The translations under genes and the position numbers were made by a program. Shown here piece by piece: positions 1 through 9,470 of a DNA stretch of 64,000 nt. This DNA comes from Geminocystis sp. NIES-3708 (GTDB lineage: Bacteria; Cyanobacteriota; Cyanobacteriia; Cyanobacteriales; Cyanobacteriaceae). The stretch lies in NCBI RefSeq assembly GCF_001548095.1, contig NZ_AP014815.1, positions 124,001 through 188,000 of the forward strand, read 5' to 3'. The first letter of the stretch is position 1; each line of letters opens with the position of its first letter. The notes under the pieces were generated by a model that was not told the origin of the DNA, searched no databases, and saw only the letters and a list, made by a program, of their open reading frames with translations.

Positions 1-495
1 TAAAATAGTGGGTAAATCTTGACTAAAAGTATTAATAGCTTGACGAAAATCTTTTATTTCTGTCCTTTCATAGTCTAAAAATTGATTAATTAACTTGTCT
101 AAATCATCATCATTTTCCATATTAATCCGTAATGATTCATCCCCATTTTGGATTAATACGGCTGTTTTGGTATCCTCAAATAAAATATTATCCGTGGGGT
201 ATCCTTTCTTAAATTTAGCCTCAATTTCAGCATCTAAACTATCCTTTTCGTCTTTGGCTTCCCAATATCCCCAGTCTAACCTCAAAGCATCTTTAACAAT
301 ACCGTCAAGCCTAATATTATTTTTAAGAGGGCTGATAATGGTTAACTCCTCAACTAAAACAAAATTTCTCGGTTTACAATAACCATTTAATAAACTACCC
401 ATTGCCCTTCTTACCGCCCCTTCATTACGACTACCACCGTAGCGAATAATTCTCTCTAATTCTTGACGATATTGCTTAATGAGGATACGAGACAT
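1..495 (-). CDS. 5' part of a type IIG/ISP-like restriction-modification protein (truncated by window edge)
   Basis: An open minus-strand frame starts at an ATG at 495 and runs off the window start, giving 165 residues without a stop. The N-terminus (MSRILIKQYRQELERIIRYG) and the conserved stretch around GAVRRAMGSLLNGYC resemble the N-terminal domain of large fused restriction-methylation enzymes of the type IIG/ISP kind. A D...E-x-K arrangement, LRLDWGYWEAKDEKDSLD at about residues 88-105, fits a PD-(D/E)xK nuclease core. In such enzymes this domain cleaves DNA and later domains methylate it. The helicase, methylase and target-recognition parts would lie outside the window, so intactness cannot be judged. 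Confidence 0.6.
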   Translation of the reverse strand, partial: MSRILIKQYRQELERIIRYGGSRNEGAVRRAMGSLLNGYCKPRNFVLVEELTIISPLKNNIRLDGIVKDALRLDWGYWEAKDEKDSLDAEIEAKFKKGYPTDNILFEDTKTAVLIQNGDESLRINMENDDDLDKLINQFLDYERTEIKDFRQAINTFSQDLPTIL

Positions 496-610
496 AATTT
501 ACTTTTAACTTTTAAAATTTTCATCTTTATTTACTATATACTCATTACTTCTTCTTTTTGGAAATGAATATTAAACTTATTCAAGAATAAAAAATTAAAT
601 CCATTATTGT

Positions 611-1036
611 TTATAAATTATCACAATCAGGATTATTTTTACAGCTTAAACCATAGATTGAATAATAGGTTTTTTCACGACTACCAAACCATTGATAACG
701 ATTATCTCTGATTTGTAAATAACTTTTATCTCCCAACCATTTTAAGCTCGGAATTGCACGATAAGCGGTGATAAATAATTGACCATTTGGCAATAATTCT
801 ATTATTTTTTCAGCGGCTAAACTGCCTTGCCAACGTTCGTTAAGATGATTACGATTAACTAATATCATTCCTAATTCGCAATCATCAGAAGTAACTTTTA
901 ACTGTGCTAAAACTTCTGTATCTTGCATAGGAATATAATTAAATAAATTCCCCTTATCAAAGTTTTCTAATAATTGGGTAAAAGTAACGCATAAATTACA
1001 ATTACCATCATAAATTACATGATATTTTTGATTCAT
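611..1036 (-). CDS. DCC-family thiol-disulfide oxidoreductase-like protein (DUF393)
   Basis: The 141-residue protein opens with VIYDGNCNLC at residues 7-16, the D-G-x-C-x-x-C signature of the DCC (DUF393) family, which has a thioredoxin-like fold. Length and the later SAAEKIIELLP and SLKWLGDKSY segments fit the family. The two cysteines suggest a thiol redox role, but the substrate is unknown for most members. A second cysteine cluster at the very C-terminus (LSCKNNPDC) is notable. No signal peptide is seen, so it is probably cytoplasmic. It stands alone, 183 bp downstream of gatA on the same strand. Confidence 0.8.
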   Translation of the reverse strand: MNQKYHVIYDGNCNLCVTFTQLLENFDKGNLFNYIPMQDTEVLAQLKVTSDDCELGMILVNRNHLNERWQGSLAAEKIIELLPNGQLFITAYRAIPSLKWLGDKSYLQIRDNRYQWFGSREKTYYSIYGLSCKNNPDCDNL

Positions 1037-1218
1037 ATTTATGGTTAATATTGAAAGATATTTTTAAATTATATTATTTCTTTCTAATAATCAAATAATG
1101 ATAATTATCCAAATTCGATATTCCCTTTTTTTCCCCGATTAATAGTAAAGATTTTCTTGGACTAATCTAATACTTATTACTTATTTTTACTTCCCTCACC
1201 CAAATCTCAATCTTAAAA

Positions 1219-2667
1219 TCAGTTTAAATTGGGGCGTTTTGTATGCCAATCTGTGGCTTGTTGATAAGCATAACCAACTTTAAATAAAACATCCTCCCGT
1301 AACACATTACTGATTAATTGCATTCCGATAGGTAAGTTTTGACTGTCAAAACCGCAAGGAATACTCATGCCGGGTAAACCTGCTAAATTTACGGGAATAG
1401 TCATCAAATCTGATAAATACATACTAAGAGGATCATCGGTTTTTTCTCCAGCCTTAAAAGCGGTGGTTGGTGCAGTAGGAGAAATTAACACATCCACATC
1501 GGCAAAAGCGTTATCAAAGTCTTCTTTTATCAAGGTACGGACTTTTTGAGCTTTGAGGTAATAAGCATCATAATAACCTGCGGAAAGAGCATAAGTACCG
1601 AGCATTATTCTGCGTTTCACTTCTGCACCAAATCCTTTTGATCTAGTACTGGTGTACATTTCTAAGAGGTTATCAGCTTCGTTTCTAATGCCATATTTTA
1701 CTGCATCATAACGGGCTAAATTCGCTGAGGCTTCGGAAGGAGCGATAATATAATAAATGGGTAAACCGTAACGAAAACGAGGGCAGGAAATTTCTTTTAC
1801 CTGTGCACCTAATTTTTCTAATTCTTTGATGGCAACATTGACACTTTCGGCGACAACGTTATCTAATCCTTCCCCGAAGGTTTCTCTAATAATACCTACT
1901 TTGACACCTTTTAAGTCATTACTGAAAGATTTTGTATAGTCTGGAATCTCGACTTTTAAGCTGGTGGAATCTTTACTGTCATATCCTGCGATCGCCTGTA
2001 ATAAAATAGCGGTATCTTCTACGGTATAACCAAAAGGACCAATTTGATCTAGAGAAGAAGCATAGGCAACTAAACCAAAACGAGAGACTAAGCCATAAGT
2101 CGGTTTTAAACCTACCACACCACATAAGGAAGCAGGTTGACGAATTGAACCACCAGTGTCTGAGCCTAACGACACCACGCATTCATTAGCGGCAACGGCG
2201 GCGGCTGAACCACCAGAAGAACCTCCGGGCACTCTAGTTATATCCCAAGGGTTAGCGGTGACTTGATAACCAGAGTTTTCTGTCGAACTTCCCATAGCAA
2301 ACTCATCTAAATTAGTTTTACCTAAAATTACTGCCCCTTGATCTCTTAATTTTTGAGTGACAGTAGATTCATAGCTAGGGATAAAATTCTCTAAAATTCT
2401 TGAAGCGCAAGTAGTGGGAATGCCTTTAGTGGACATATTATCTTTAATGGCGATGGGGATGCCTTCTAAGATATTTATGTCTTCACCATTGGCAACTTTT
2501 TGATCAACTTTTTTTGCCGTTTCAAGGGCTAAATCTTTAGTAACACACAAAAAACTTTTAATTTGTGGTTCTAATTTTTCAATATTGTTTAAATATTCTT
2601 CCGTAATTTCTAGTGCGGAACGTTGTTTACTTTTAATCTGTTGATGTAACTCACTTATTGAGGTCAT
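1219..2667 (-). CDS. gatA: Aspartyl/glutamyl-tRNA(Asn/Gln) amidotransferase subunit A
   Basis: The 482-residue protein is a full-length amidase-signature enzyme. Glycine- and serine-rich loops ([13 protein letters not shown] at 148-160 and [13 protein letters not shown] at 168-180) and a lysine in PIAIKDN supply the Ser-cis-Ser-Lys triad; K75, S150 and S174 match the spacing known for GatA. GatA releases ammonia from glutamine, which is channelled to GatB to convert Glu-tRNA(Gln) to Gln-tRNA(Gln). Cyanobacteria lack glutaminyl-tRNA synthetase, so this is essential. gatB and gatC are not in the window, and cyanobacterial gat genes are often unlinked. The start ATG gives the usual N-terminus ([20 protein letters not shown]). 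Confidence 0.97.
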   Translation of the reverse strand: MTSISELHQQIKSKQRSALEITEEYLNNIEKLEPQIKSFLCVTKDLALETAKKVDQKVANGEDINILEGIPIAIKDNMSTKGIPTTCASRILENFIPSYESTVTQKLRDQGAVILGKTNLDEFAMGSSTENSGYQVTANPWDITRVPGGSSGGSAAAVAANECVVSLGSDTGGSIRQPASLCGVVGLKPTYGLVSRFGLVAYASSLDQIGPFGYTVEDTAILLQAIAGYDSKDSTSLKVEIPDYTKSFSNDLKGVKVGIIRETFGEGLDNVVAESVNVAIKELEKLGAQVKEISCPRFRYGLPIYYIIAPSEASANLARYDAVKYGIRNEADNLLEMYTSTRSKGFGAEVKRRIMLGTYALSAGYYDAYYLKAQKVRTLIKEDFDNAFADVDVLISPTAPTTAFKAGEKTDDPLSMYLSDLMTIPVNLAGLPGMSIPCGFDSQNLPIGMQLISNVLREDVLFKVGYAYQQATDWHTKRPNLN

Positions 2668-2741
2668 GAATCAATTACTTTTAAATTTTTAACTTATTCT
2701 ATTATTGAATTATTCTGGCACGGTTGCACTGATGAACATGG

Positions 2742-2993
2742 TTAATTTTCCCATTTAAGTACGGCTTGATCTTTTCCTTGCTCTTTTCTAGTTTTACTGT
2801 CTTTTTCCATCCATATAATAATTTGCTCACTGGTTAAGTCATTAATAGAGATATTCAAATCTTGAGCGATAACTTGTAGTAACCTTAAAGATGAGATAGT
2901 CAAACGAGTTAAAAACTTTTCTGAGGATGTAAGTAAGGCTTTTTCGACTTCGAGGGATTCTTCTGGGGTTAAAAATTGTTGATTATCAATCAT
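2742..2993 (-). CDS. Small hypothetical protein (83 aa)
   Basis: An 83-residue soluble, mostly helical protein with balanced charge. It reads as a coherent gene: an ATG start, a natural N-terminal cap (MIDNQQFLTPEESLEVEKAL) and no low-complexity runs. I do not recognise a named family. It lies 74 bp upstream of gatA on the same strand and could be co-transcribed with it. No motif suggests a function. Confidence 0.6.
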   Translation of the reverse strand: MIDNQQFLTPEESLEVEKALLTSSEKFLTRLTISSLRLLQVIAQDLNISINDLTSEQIIIWMEKDSKTRKEQGKDQAVLKWEN

Positions 2994-3223
2994 AATTTAT
3001 TATTAATTATTATTTTAAAATATAGCACTTATACTTGTTGCTATCGCTTAATTGCTGGGGAATTATTTCTAAAAAATGTTCATATATATTCACGTAAAAT
3101 AACTTTTTCTATCCAAAAAATTTAGTGAATCTTTCGATTAAATATTGATTTAAAGACTTTTATTCAAGTTAATAGGTAGAATAATTACTAATATTTGAGT
3201 ATTTTTAAAATAATTTTATTCAT

Positions 3224-4360
3224 TCACAGAAACAAACTACAAATAACGTATATTTGTTCTGCCCATTTGTCCCAATTTAACTTTGTCTCGTATTCATTTC
3301 TGGAATTAATTATTAATTCTTCATAAACATGGGGATTTTTAATTAATTGCTCAATAGAATTAGCATAATCTTCTGGAGTGGCTGAAATATCAATCAAATA
3401 ACCATTTTTCCCCTCTGTCACAATATCAGGAATACCTCCCACATTACTACTAATAACGGGAAGCCCAAATGCGTTAGCCTCACAAATAGAAATAGGAGAA
3501 CAATCCGCACGAGTTGGGAAAATGAATAAGTTACAATCCCAAAATAGTTGATTAAATTTTTGTCTTTGTGTAGGGGAATTTTTATCTAAAAAAGGAATTA
3601 TTGTTAATTTATCATTATCTATCGGTGATGGTGGCACACTACCAACCATCGTTAAACTTGTATTAAAGCCTCGACTATTTAAAATATTCAAAGTTTCTAC
3701 AGCAATATCACCTCCTTTTCTTTGCCAATCTTTACCGATAAATAGTAAGCGACAAGGAGAAAGAGATTTTCTTCTTTGTAAAACTTCTTCTGTTTTGGGG
3801 GGATTATCTAAATTAGCACCATAAGCAACAATACTTATTTTACTCAATGGTGCTTGATAATCATTAATAGCTGATTGTGCCGCCCATTGGGAAGGATATA
3901 CTAATCTTCGGGATTTATTAATACTATCTAATTCTATTTTTTCTCGCCATTTAGATTCATTTGCACTAAAATCTGAACGATAATAATTTTGTAGTAACTT
4001 AAAAGTAATATCAGAACTATAAATTATCGGAATATTTGTTTCTAAAAAAGCAACTTCTCTGGATGCAAAAGGTGCAAAAATGATGTCACAAGGTTTATTT
4101 CTTAACTGTTTTTCGATTAATTTACCAAAGTTTTGCCAATTAACTATATTCTCTGATAAATTACCATGAACAGATAAAGAGGGATTCAATAGACGTTTTT
4201 TTAATTTTTCCCAAAACGATACTTTATGAGGATAGCCTAAATTAATTATTTCTATATTCTGATTTTTTAATGCTTTATACATTCGATAAGGTGTACCAGA
4301 AGAAGTATTGTAATCAAAATAATTATGTGCTGATAAAAAACCTACTTTTATTTTTGACAT
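3224..4360 (-). CDS. Glycosyltransferase family 4 protein
   Basis: A 378-residue GT-B fold glycosyltransferase. The C-terminal half carries the donor-binding signature of GT4 enzymes: RLLFIGKDWQRKGGDIAVE in the middle, then SPISICEANAFGLPVISS and GGIPDIVTEGKNGYLID at about residues 286-325, including the E-x7-E-like region. It presumably moves a sugar from a nucleotide-sugar donor to a surface glycan. It is last in a leftward cluster of two sulfotransferases and a PEP-CTERM protein, 39 bp after the second sulfotransferase, which suggests a sulfated extracellular polysaccharide or glycoprotein. The exact sugar is unknown. No transmembrane segment is seen. Confidence 0.85.
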   Translation of the reverse strand: MSKIKVGFLSAHNYFDYNTSSGTPYRMYKALKNQNIEIINLGYPHKVSFWEKLKKRLLNPSLSVHGNLSENIVNWQNFGKLIEKQLRNKPCDIIFAPFASREVAFLETNIPIIYSSDITFKLLQNYYRSDFSANESKWREKIELDSINKSRRLVYPSQWAAQSAINDYQAPLSKISIVAYGANLDNPPKTEEVLQRRKSLSPCRLLFIGKDWQRKGGDIAVETLNILNSRGFNTSLTMVGSVPPSPIDNDKLTIIPFLDKNSPTQRQKFNQLFWDCNLFIFPTRADCSPISICEANAFGLPVISSNVGGIPDIVTEGKNGYLIDISATPEDYANSIEQLIKNPHVYEELIINSRNEYETKLNWDKWAEQIYVICSLFL

Positions 4361-4399
4361 TCTTAAGTTTATATTCTTATGATTTAGCTTTTATAACCA

Positions 4400-5212
4400 T
4401 TACCAATTATAATTAATCTCTAAAAGTTGATATAATTGCTCATTAAATGGCATAAAATAATCTTTAAGTTTTTCTAATAAATACTTATCTTCATCACTAA
4501 TTTTATAAGTTGCTACAGCATATTTTTGTTGTTTATATAAGTCAATTTCTTCTTTAGAAAAGTTATCTATATTCAGAAAATTAGAGACTTTATTTAAACT
4601 TTCATTAAGATTTTTAGCAAATTCTTTAAAGTCTAAAATTAAAAGCTCATCAAGAGAAAAATATTCTAAATAATTACATAATTGCTCATAATATCTACCT
4701 CTTTTTAAATAATTATAAGGATATTTATTAATTTGATTAGGCTCATTTAATTCTTGAGTAATTGCTTCACTAAAGCTACGATTATCTGCTCTATCTCGTA
4801 GTTTTTGATTGCTTATATTTGTATAACTATGAAACATTTGCCATGCAGAATAAGCCCTTTCAACAGGATTTCTTAATAAAAGAATCATTTTAATTTTACC
4901 TAATTTTTCTCTAATTCTAAACATAGTTTTTGAGGATAAAATATAACTAGGAGAGGCTTCAAAAGTAAGTTTATTTCTTTTATTCCATAAAAAGGGAAAA
5001 TGTCCTAAATACCAACCAAAACCTTTGTCATAATTATCATCAATATCAAAGTAATAAGTTTCTCTTAATTTATGACTAATAATAATTTGTGGATGATTTA
5101 TTAAATACTTATATAACGATGTAGTTCCTGCTCTTTGCACTCCGATAATTAAAAAATCTGGTGATGATTTAATGAGGGGATAAATAGTATTTTTAACTGC
5201 CAATTTTATCAT
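4400..5212 (-). CDS. Sulfotransferase domain protein, copy 1
   Basis: A 270-residue PAPS-dependent sulfotransferase. The 5'-phosphosulfate-binding loop is PDFLIIGVQRAGTTSLYKYL (residues 18-37), and the 3'-phosphate-binding motif is LLLRNPVERAYSAWQ, with R114 and S122. The family transfers sulfate from PAPS to hydroxyl or amino groups of glycans and other acceptors. It is clearly paralogous to the next upstream gene (5345-6184), sharing the N-terminal IKSxPDFLIIG block and RAYSAWQMFHS, so this is a tandem duplication. It sits between that paralogue and a GT4 glycosyltransferase, all on one strand, pointing to glycan sulfation. The acceptor is not predictable. Confidence 0.9.
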   Translation of the reverse strand: MIKLAVKNTIYPLIKSSPDFLIIGVQRAGTTSLYKYLINHPQIIISHKLRETYYFDIDDNYDKGFGWYLGHFPFLWNKRNKLTFEASPSYILSSKTMFRIREKLGKIKMILLLRNPVERAYSAWQMFHSYTNISNQKLRDRADNRSFSEAITQELNEPNQINKYPYNYLKRGRYYEQLCNYLEYFSLDELLILDFKEFAKNLNESLNKVSNFLNIDNFSKEEIDLYKQQKYAVATYKISDEDKYLLEKLKDYFMPFNEQLYQLLEINYNW

Positions 5213-5344
5213 ATTTTTAATGTTAAGAATAATCTATAGCAATCCTAATATGTTAGTTATTAGCCGTTGGTTATAGTAACATTTACAGATTTATTTTTTA
5301 ATCTTTAATTATTGACAAATTATTTAGGATTACTAGATAATAAT

Positions 5345-6184
5345 TTACCATCCATAAGAATATCCTAATAAATTATATAATTCTTGATTATATTTTTGAT
5401 AGTAATCTTTTAAAAAAAGTAGCATTTGTTCATCTTCATCTGTTTTTTGAAAATAATATTTTCCTTGATTATATTTAGTCACTTCTAGTTTTTTTATGTC
5501 TTCTAAAGAAAAATTATTAATCTCTAAAAAATCACAAACTTTTTTTAAAACTAATGCCAAATTTTGACGAAAATCATCTGTATTAATAATGAGTAAATTT
5601 TCTTTGTTAAAATAATTATAATAATGTTTTATTTGTTCTGCATATTTTCCTCGATTAATATAATCATAACGAAAGGGATATTTATGATAATCAAAGTCAG
5701 GATTTAATTCTTCTTGAATTGCTTCAGAAAAATTACGATTATCATAAAATCTTTTTAAATGATCATTATCAATATTTTCAAAACTATGAAACATTTGCCA
5801 TGCAGAATAAGCCCTTGAAACTGGCTCTCTTAATACAGCAATCATCTTGATATTTTCTCCCAAATCATTTTTAATTCTTTCGGGTACAAAATCATAATAT
5901 AAATAATTAGGAGAAGCATCACAAGTTAATTTATTTCCTTTAATAAGTTTGGAAGGAAAATTACTTAAATACCAACTAAAACCTAAGTTATAGTGTTCAG
6001 AGCGATCAAAATAACGAACTTCTTTAAAACCCAAATTACCAAAAATATTAGGATGAAACTTTAAGTAATTATATAAAGAACTTGTACCTGCTTTTTGTGC
6101 ACCAATAATCAGAAAATCGGGAGTAGATTTAATTATTGGATACACTATATTTTTTAATAGTAACTTTGGTGATAATTTGATCAT
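5345..6184 (-). CDS. Sulfotransferase domain protein, copy 2
   Basis: A 279-residue sulfotransferase closely related to its downstream neighbour. The PAPS 5' loop is PDFLIIGAQKAGTSSLYNYL (residues 22-41) and the 3' motif is VLREPVSRAYSAWQ, with R119 and S127. It starts only 27 bp after the stop of the PEP-CTERM gene, so the two are probably co-transcribed. The tandem copies have diverged in the middle and at the C-terminus, which would fit different acceptor positions on one glycan; this is inference. No membrane anchor is visible, so it is expected to act in the cytoplasm before export. Confidence 0.9.
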   Translation of the reverse strand: MIKLSPKLLLKNIVYPIIKSTPDFLIIGAQKAGTSSLYNYLKFHPNIFGNLGFKEVRYFDRSEHYNLGFSWYLSNFPSKLIKGNKLTCDASPNYLYYDFVPERIKNDLGENIKMIAVLREPVSRAYSAWQMFHSFENIDNDHLKRFYDNRNFSEAIQEELNPDFDYHKYPFRYDYINRGKYAEQIKHYYNYFNKENLLIINTDDFRQNLALVLKKVCDFLEINNFSLEDIKKLEVTKYNQGKYYFQKTDEDEQMLLFLKDYYQKYNQELYNLLGYSYGW

Positions 6185-6211
6185 AAATATTAAGTGAAAA
6201 CTATATTTTAC

Positions 6212-6991
6212 TTAGATTTTTTTTGCTGTAAATTTTTTAAAAATACCACCAAAGCATAAGGCGACAAATGATCCTAAAATTGTCATTGGTTCAGGTGTAT
6301 GAACAGCAGTAATTACCCGAAAATGATCTGTACCATCTCCAGCAGTTAATTTAAAATTCAAAGTATTACCATTAAAAGTAACAACATCAAAAACATTATC
6401 TAGAGATTGATTAATAGAATAACTGACACCATCTAAACCAAAAATTGCGTTTGTCTGACTTGTTCTACTTGCTAAAGGAACTATAATATCTCGAGGTAAA
6501 ATTCCTAAAATTCTTCCTTTAAATTCCAATGTTCCTTCCCACGCCAACCTTTCTCCACCATTACCATTTAAAAAACCTTGTCCCACAGGATCAACCCAAA
6601 TCAAATCACTGCTGACATTCATTCCCTTGGTTAAAGTATTTTTTATGGCACTAGGCTGGGTATAATTAGGATCTGAAAAAAAATAATTACCAAAGATCAT
6701 TAAGTCTTTCTGTAAAGTAATATTTTGCTTTTCTGTTAGTGCAAATACATTTTTTCCTTCAACTTTTCCAGCACCTACTTGATTATTTGATAAAGCCAGT
6801 AAATCGGATTTTTGTAAAATGCTAACACCAGTTGGTTGAGGATTTATAACATTACTATTTCCAAAACGATAACCACCTACGACAGCACTACCAGTAAGTA
6901 CTAAAGCCTGTGAAGGTAAAACTGGAAATAAGCTAAAACCTAGCATTGACAATGTTATAGTGCTAAAGATTGAAAAGGAATTTCTATACAT
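6212..6991 (-). CDS. Secreted PEP-CTERM sorting-domain protein
   Basis: A 259-residue exported protein. The N-terminus has a signal peptide (hydrophobic core FSIFSTITLSMLGFSLFPVL, ending around SQA). The C-terminus has a PEP-CTERM sorting signal: P-E-P at 233-235, a transmembrane stretch (ILGSFVALCFGGIF) and a basic tail. Such proteins are processed by an exosortase in bacteria that make extracellular polysaccharide. The middle is beta-rich and has no domain I recognise. It is first in a leftward cluster with two sulfotransferases and a glycosyltransferase, so it may be an envelope or matrix protein whose glycan is sulfated (inference). No exosortase gene is in the window. Confidence 0.85.
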   Translation of the reverse strand: MYRNSFSIFSTITLSMLGFSLFPVLPSQALVLTGSAVVGGYRFGNSNVINPQPTGVSILQKSDLLALSNNQVGAGKVEGKNVFALTEKQNITLQKDLMIFGNYFFSDPNYTQPSAIKNTLTKGMNVSSDLIWVDPVGQGFLNGNGGERLAWEGTLEFKGRILGILPRDIIVPLASRTSQTNAIFGLDGVSYSINQSLDNVFDVVTFNGNTLNFKLTAGDGTDHFRVITAVHTPEPMTILGSFVALCFGGIFKKFTAKKI

Positions 6992-7212
6992 AAATTTTCA
7001 CATTAATAGTAATGGAATAATATGGTTGATCGAAAATTATTTACATCTTATCAAAAACTTCGTATTGCTTGTCATGTTATTTGCGTATTTTTACGTAAGT
7101 AATTATTAATTTTCACTATTGCATAAATGTTATCACTTAAATATTGTTATTCTTACAAACAATATGTTATCTACTCAAAAGACAATATAATTAGATTAAT
7201 AGGAGGTTATCA

Positions 7213-8460
7213 TTGAATTATTACTTAGGATTAGATTTCGGTACATCAGGTGCAAGAGGGATTATCATTGATGAGGCAAAGCAGATTATTCTCAACATTA
7301 AGACTTCTCAAAATAATTATTCTCAACCTCAACATTGGCAACAAGCATTACAAGATTTATTGTCTCAAATCCCTCTTAATATTGCTCAACATTTACAGGC
7401 GATCGCCATTGATGGAACATCTAGCACAGTAGTATTATGCGACAATAAAGGAAACTCTATTGATGATCCTCTGTGGTATAGCGATAATCGAGGAAAAAAA
7501 TACCTAAGTGAAATTGCTAAATTTGCTCCCGAAAATCATCTAGTCATTAGTGCAGCCTCTAGTTTAGCTAAACTTTATTGGTGGTATCAGCAACCTATTT
7601 TTAAAAATGCTTGTTATTTTCTTCACCAAGCTGATTGGTTAGCTTTTCTTTTGCACGGGAAATTAGGCATCAGCGATTATCATAATGCTTTGAAATTAGG
7701 TTATGACTTGATTAGTTTAGATTATCCCCAATGGTTAAAAAATCAACCTTTTTTTGACATTTTACCCCAAATAACTGTACCAGGGGCAAAAATTGCCAGA
7801 ATAACCCCTCAAATTAGCAAATTATATCAAATTAACCCTGATTGTGTTGTTAAAGCTGGTACAACAGATAGTATCGCCGCTTTTTTGGCTAGTGAAGTAA
7901 CTCAAGCAGGGGAAGCCGTGACTTCTATTGGCTCAACTTTGGTGTTAAAACTTTTAAGTAAAACGAAAATTGATGACAACCGCTACGGAATTTATAGCCA
8001 TAAACTAGGTGATTTATGGTTAACTGGTGGAGCTTCTAACACTGGTGGAGCAGTATTAAAACATTTTTTTGATGAAAATGAACTGCAAAAATTAAGTCTC
8101 AAAATTAACCCGAATTTACCGACTAATTTATATTATTATCCTCTTTTAAATAAAGGCGATCGCTTTCCCATTAATAACCCAAATCTTGAACCAAAAATAA
8201 CACCACGCCCTAAAGACAATGTAATATTTTTACAAGGATTATTAGAGGGAATAGCAGATATTGAAGCGAAAGGCTACGAATTATTAAAGGAATTAGGTGC
8301 AACCCCTCTCACCAAAGTTTATACTGCTGGAGGCGGTGCAAAAAATGAAACTTGGGGTTATATTCGTGAAAAAAGATTGAAGGTAAATGTAAGTATATCA
8401 CCTCAAACCGAAGCCGCTTATGGCACTGCCTTATTAGCAAAATCGACTGTTTTAGTTTGA
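7213..8460 (+). CDS. FGGY-family carbohydrate kinase, probably D-ribulose kinase type
   Basis: A 415-residue sugar kinase of the FGGY/ASKHA fold. The phosphate-1 motif LGLDFGTSGARG is at residues 5-16, AIDGTSSTVVLCD follows, and the C-terminal adenosine motif is YTAGGGAKNETW. It is shorter than xylulokinase or glycerol kinase (about 500 residues) and matches the compact cyanobacterial/plant plastid type whose characterised members phosphorylate D-ribulose. The likely start is TTG at 7213, preceded by a perfect AGGAGG at 7201-7206 with 6-nt spacing; no ATG fits as well. Monocistronic and divergent from the PEP-CTERM cluster. Substrate assignment is by family only. Confidence 0.85.
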   Translation: MNYYLGLDFGTSGARGIIIDEAKQIILNIKTSQNNYSQPQHWQQALQDLLSQIPLNIAQHLQAIAIDGTSSTVVLCDNKGNSIDDPLWYSDNRGKKYLSEIAKFAPENHLVISAASSLAKLYWWYQQPIFKNACYFLHQADWLAFLLHGKLGISDYHNALKLGYDLISLDYPQWLKNQPFFDILPQITVPGAKIARITPQISKLYQINPDCVVKAGTTDSIAAFLASEVTQAGEAVTSIGSTLVLKLLSKTKIDDNRYGIYSHKLGDLWLTGGASNTGGAVLKHFFDENELQKLSLKINPNLPTNLYYYPLLNKGDRFPINNPNLEPKITPRPKDNVIFLQGLLEGIADIEAKGYELLKELGATPLTKVYTAGGGAKNETWGYIREKRLKVNVSISPQTEAAYGTALLAKSTVLV

Positions 8461-8654
8461 GTCTGATAAATTAATTATTTATAATATTTCTGGTAAAAAA
8501 ATTTTTTATTCTCTCGTAGGATAATTTATGAAATAAAATCATCAGCACTGATCATTTACATTATTAAAGTGGGTGATCGTCAAAGTATTTATAAAAATTA
8601 AAATTTAGACACATATCGAGATAAAATTAATTTGATTTATTATGAGGTTCTACT

Positions 8655-9419
8655 TTGCATATTAATCAAGCTATAAAACAAAATCTTTTAAAAGAAATAA
8701 GTAATCAAAAAGAAAAGATTGTTATTCCAGATATTGTACCTCAAGATCAGGAATTGATAAATGCTTATCAAGTTTCTCGTATTTTAGATAAATATTTATT
8801 AGATTATTTTAAAAATTATAATAAACCATTAATATCAATTGAAATTGAGAAAAAAATAGATAAAATTTTAGTCAAATTTAAACAAGAAGTTTTGAAAACA
8901 TTATCTAAAGAAAAAGATAGATTTAGAAAAGAGATTCAAGAAAATAAGACTACTTTTAAAAATATTTTTGAGTTTGCAGGATGTGAAAATTTATATTTAT
9001 CTAATCTTTATACTCGTTTTATTTCGGAAAATATGGGGCATAAATTAGAAGATATTGCAGAAATAGCAAATAACGTTTTTTTGCCTGATAAAGAATTAGA
9101 TATAAAAATAAAAGGTATTGACTTAATTATTTTTCATGAAGAAAAGATAAAATATACTCAACTGAAAACGAAAAAAGATACTCTTACAGGAAGTCAAAGT
9201 AGTCGCTCAATTAATGAGTTAAAAATTCATCCTTTTTCTATTTTTGCGGCAGCCTTAGATATGGGAAATAGTTGGACTATTAGTAAAACAAGTTGTGAGA
9301 AATATAACATTGAAACATTAGCAGGTGAATCTTTTTGGTCTTTGCTTAATTTAGATTATAATTTAATAGTTAATAAACTTGCAAAAACTATCAAAGAAAT
9401 AGATAAGAAACTTTATTAA
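8655..9419 (+). CDS. Putative type II restriction endonuclease
   Basis: A 254-residue protein directly upstream (52 bp) of a C5-cytosine DNA methyltransferase. No strong named match, but residues 154-171 (GIDLIIFHEEKIKYTQLK) give D156 followed by Q169-x-K171, a plausible Q-variant of the PD-(D/E)xK nuclease core. The first 100 residues are highly charged and helical. Position, size and this motif make it the partner endonuclease of the methyltransferase. The start is TTG at 8655 with GAGG a few bases upstream. Very AT-rich codon use, typical of acquired R-M genes. The recognition site cannot be read from the sequence. Confidence 0.7.
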   Translation: MHINQAIKQNLLKEISNQKEKIVIPDIVPQDQELINAYQVSRILDKYLLDYFKNYNKPLISIEIEKKIDKILVKFKQEVLKTLSKEKDRFRKEIQENKTTFKNIFEFAGCENLYLSNLYTRFISENMGHKLEDIAEIANNVFLPDKELDIKIKGIDLIIFHEEKIKYTQLKTKKDTLTGSQSSRSINELKIHPFSIFAAALDMGNSWTISKTSCEKYNIETLAGESFWSLLNLDYNLIVNKLAKTIKEIDKKLY

Positions 9420-9470
9420 TATTTGGAGTTGCTATAATAAATGCAATAATCGTTTAATTGTTTAATTAAT

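Noticed and set aside
95-382. Plus-strand open frame of 95 codons opposite the first gene
   Set aside because: It mirrors the minus-strand restriction-modification gene, whose translation has recognisable nuclease-domain motifs; the plus frame has none.
1979-2182. Open frames inside gatA, por, ctp, acnB, ndh and other genes on alternate frames
   Set aside because: Each lies fully within a gene with strong family motifs and encodes composition-biased sequence without motifs or ribosome sites.
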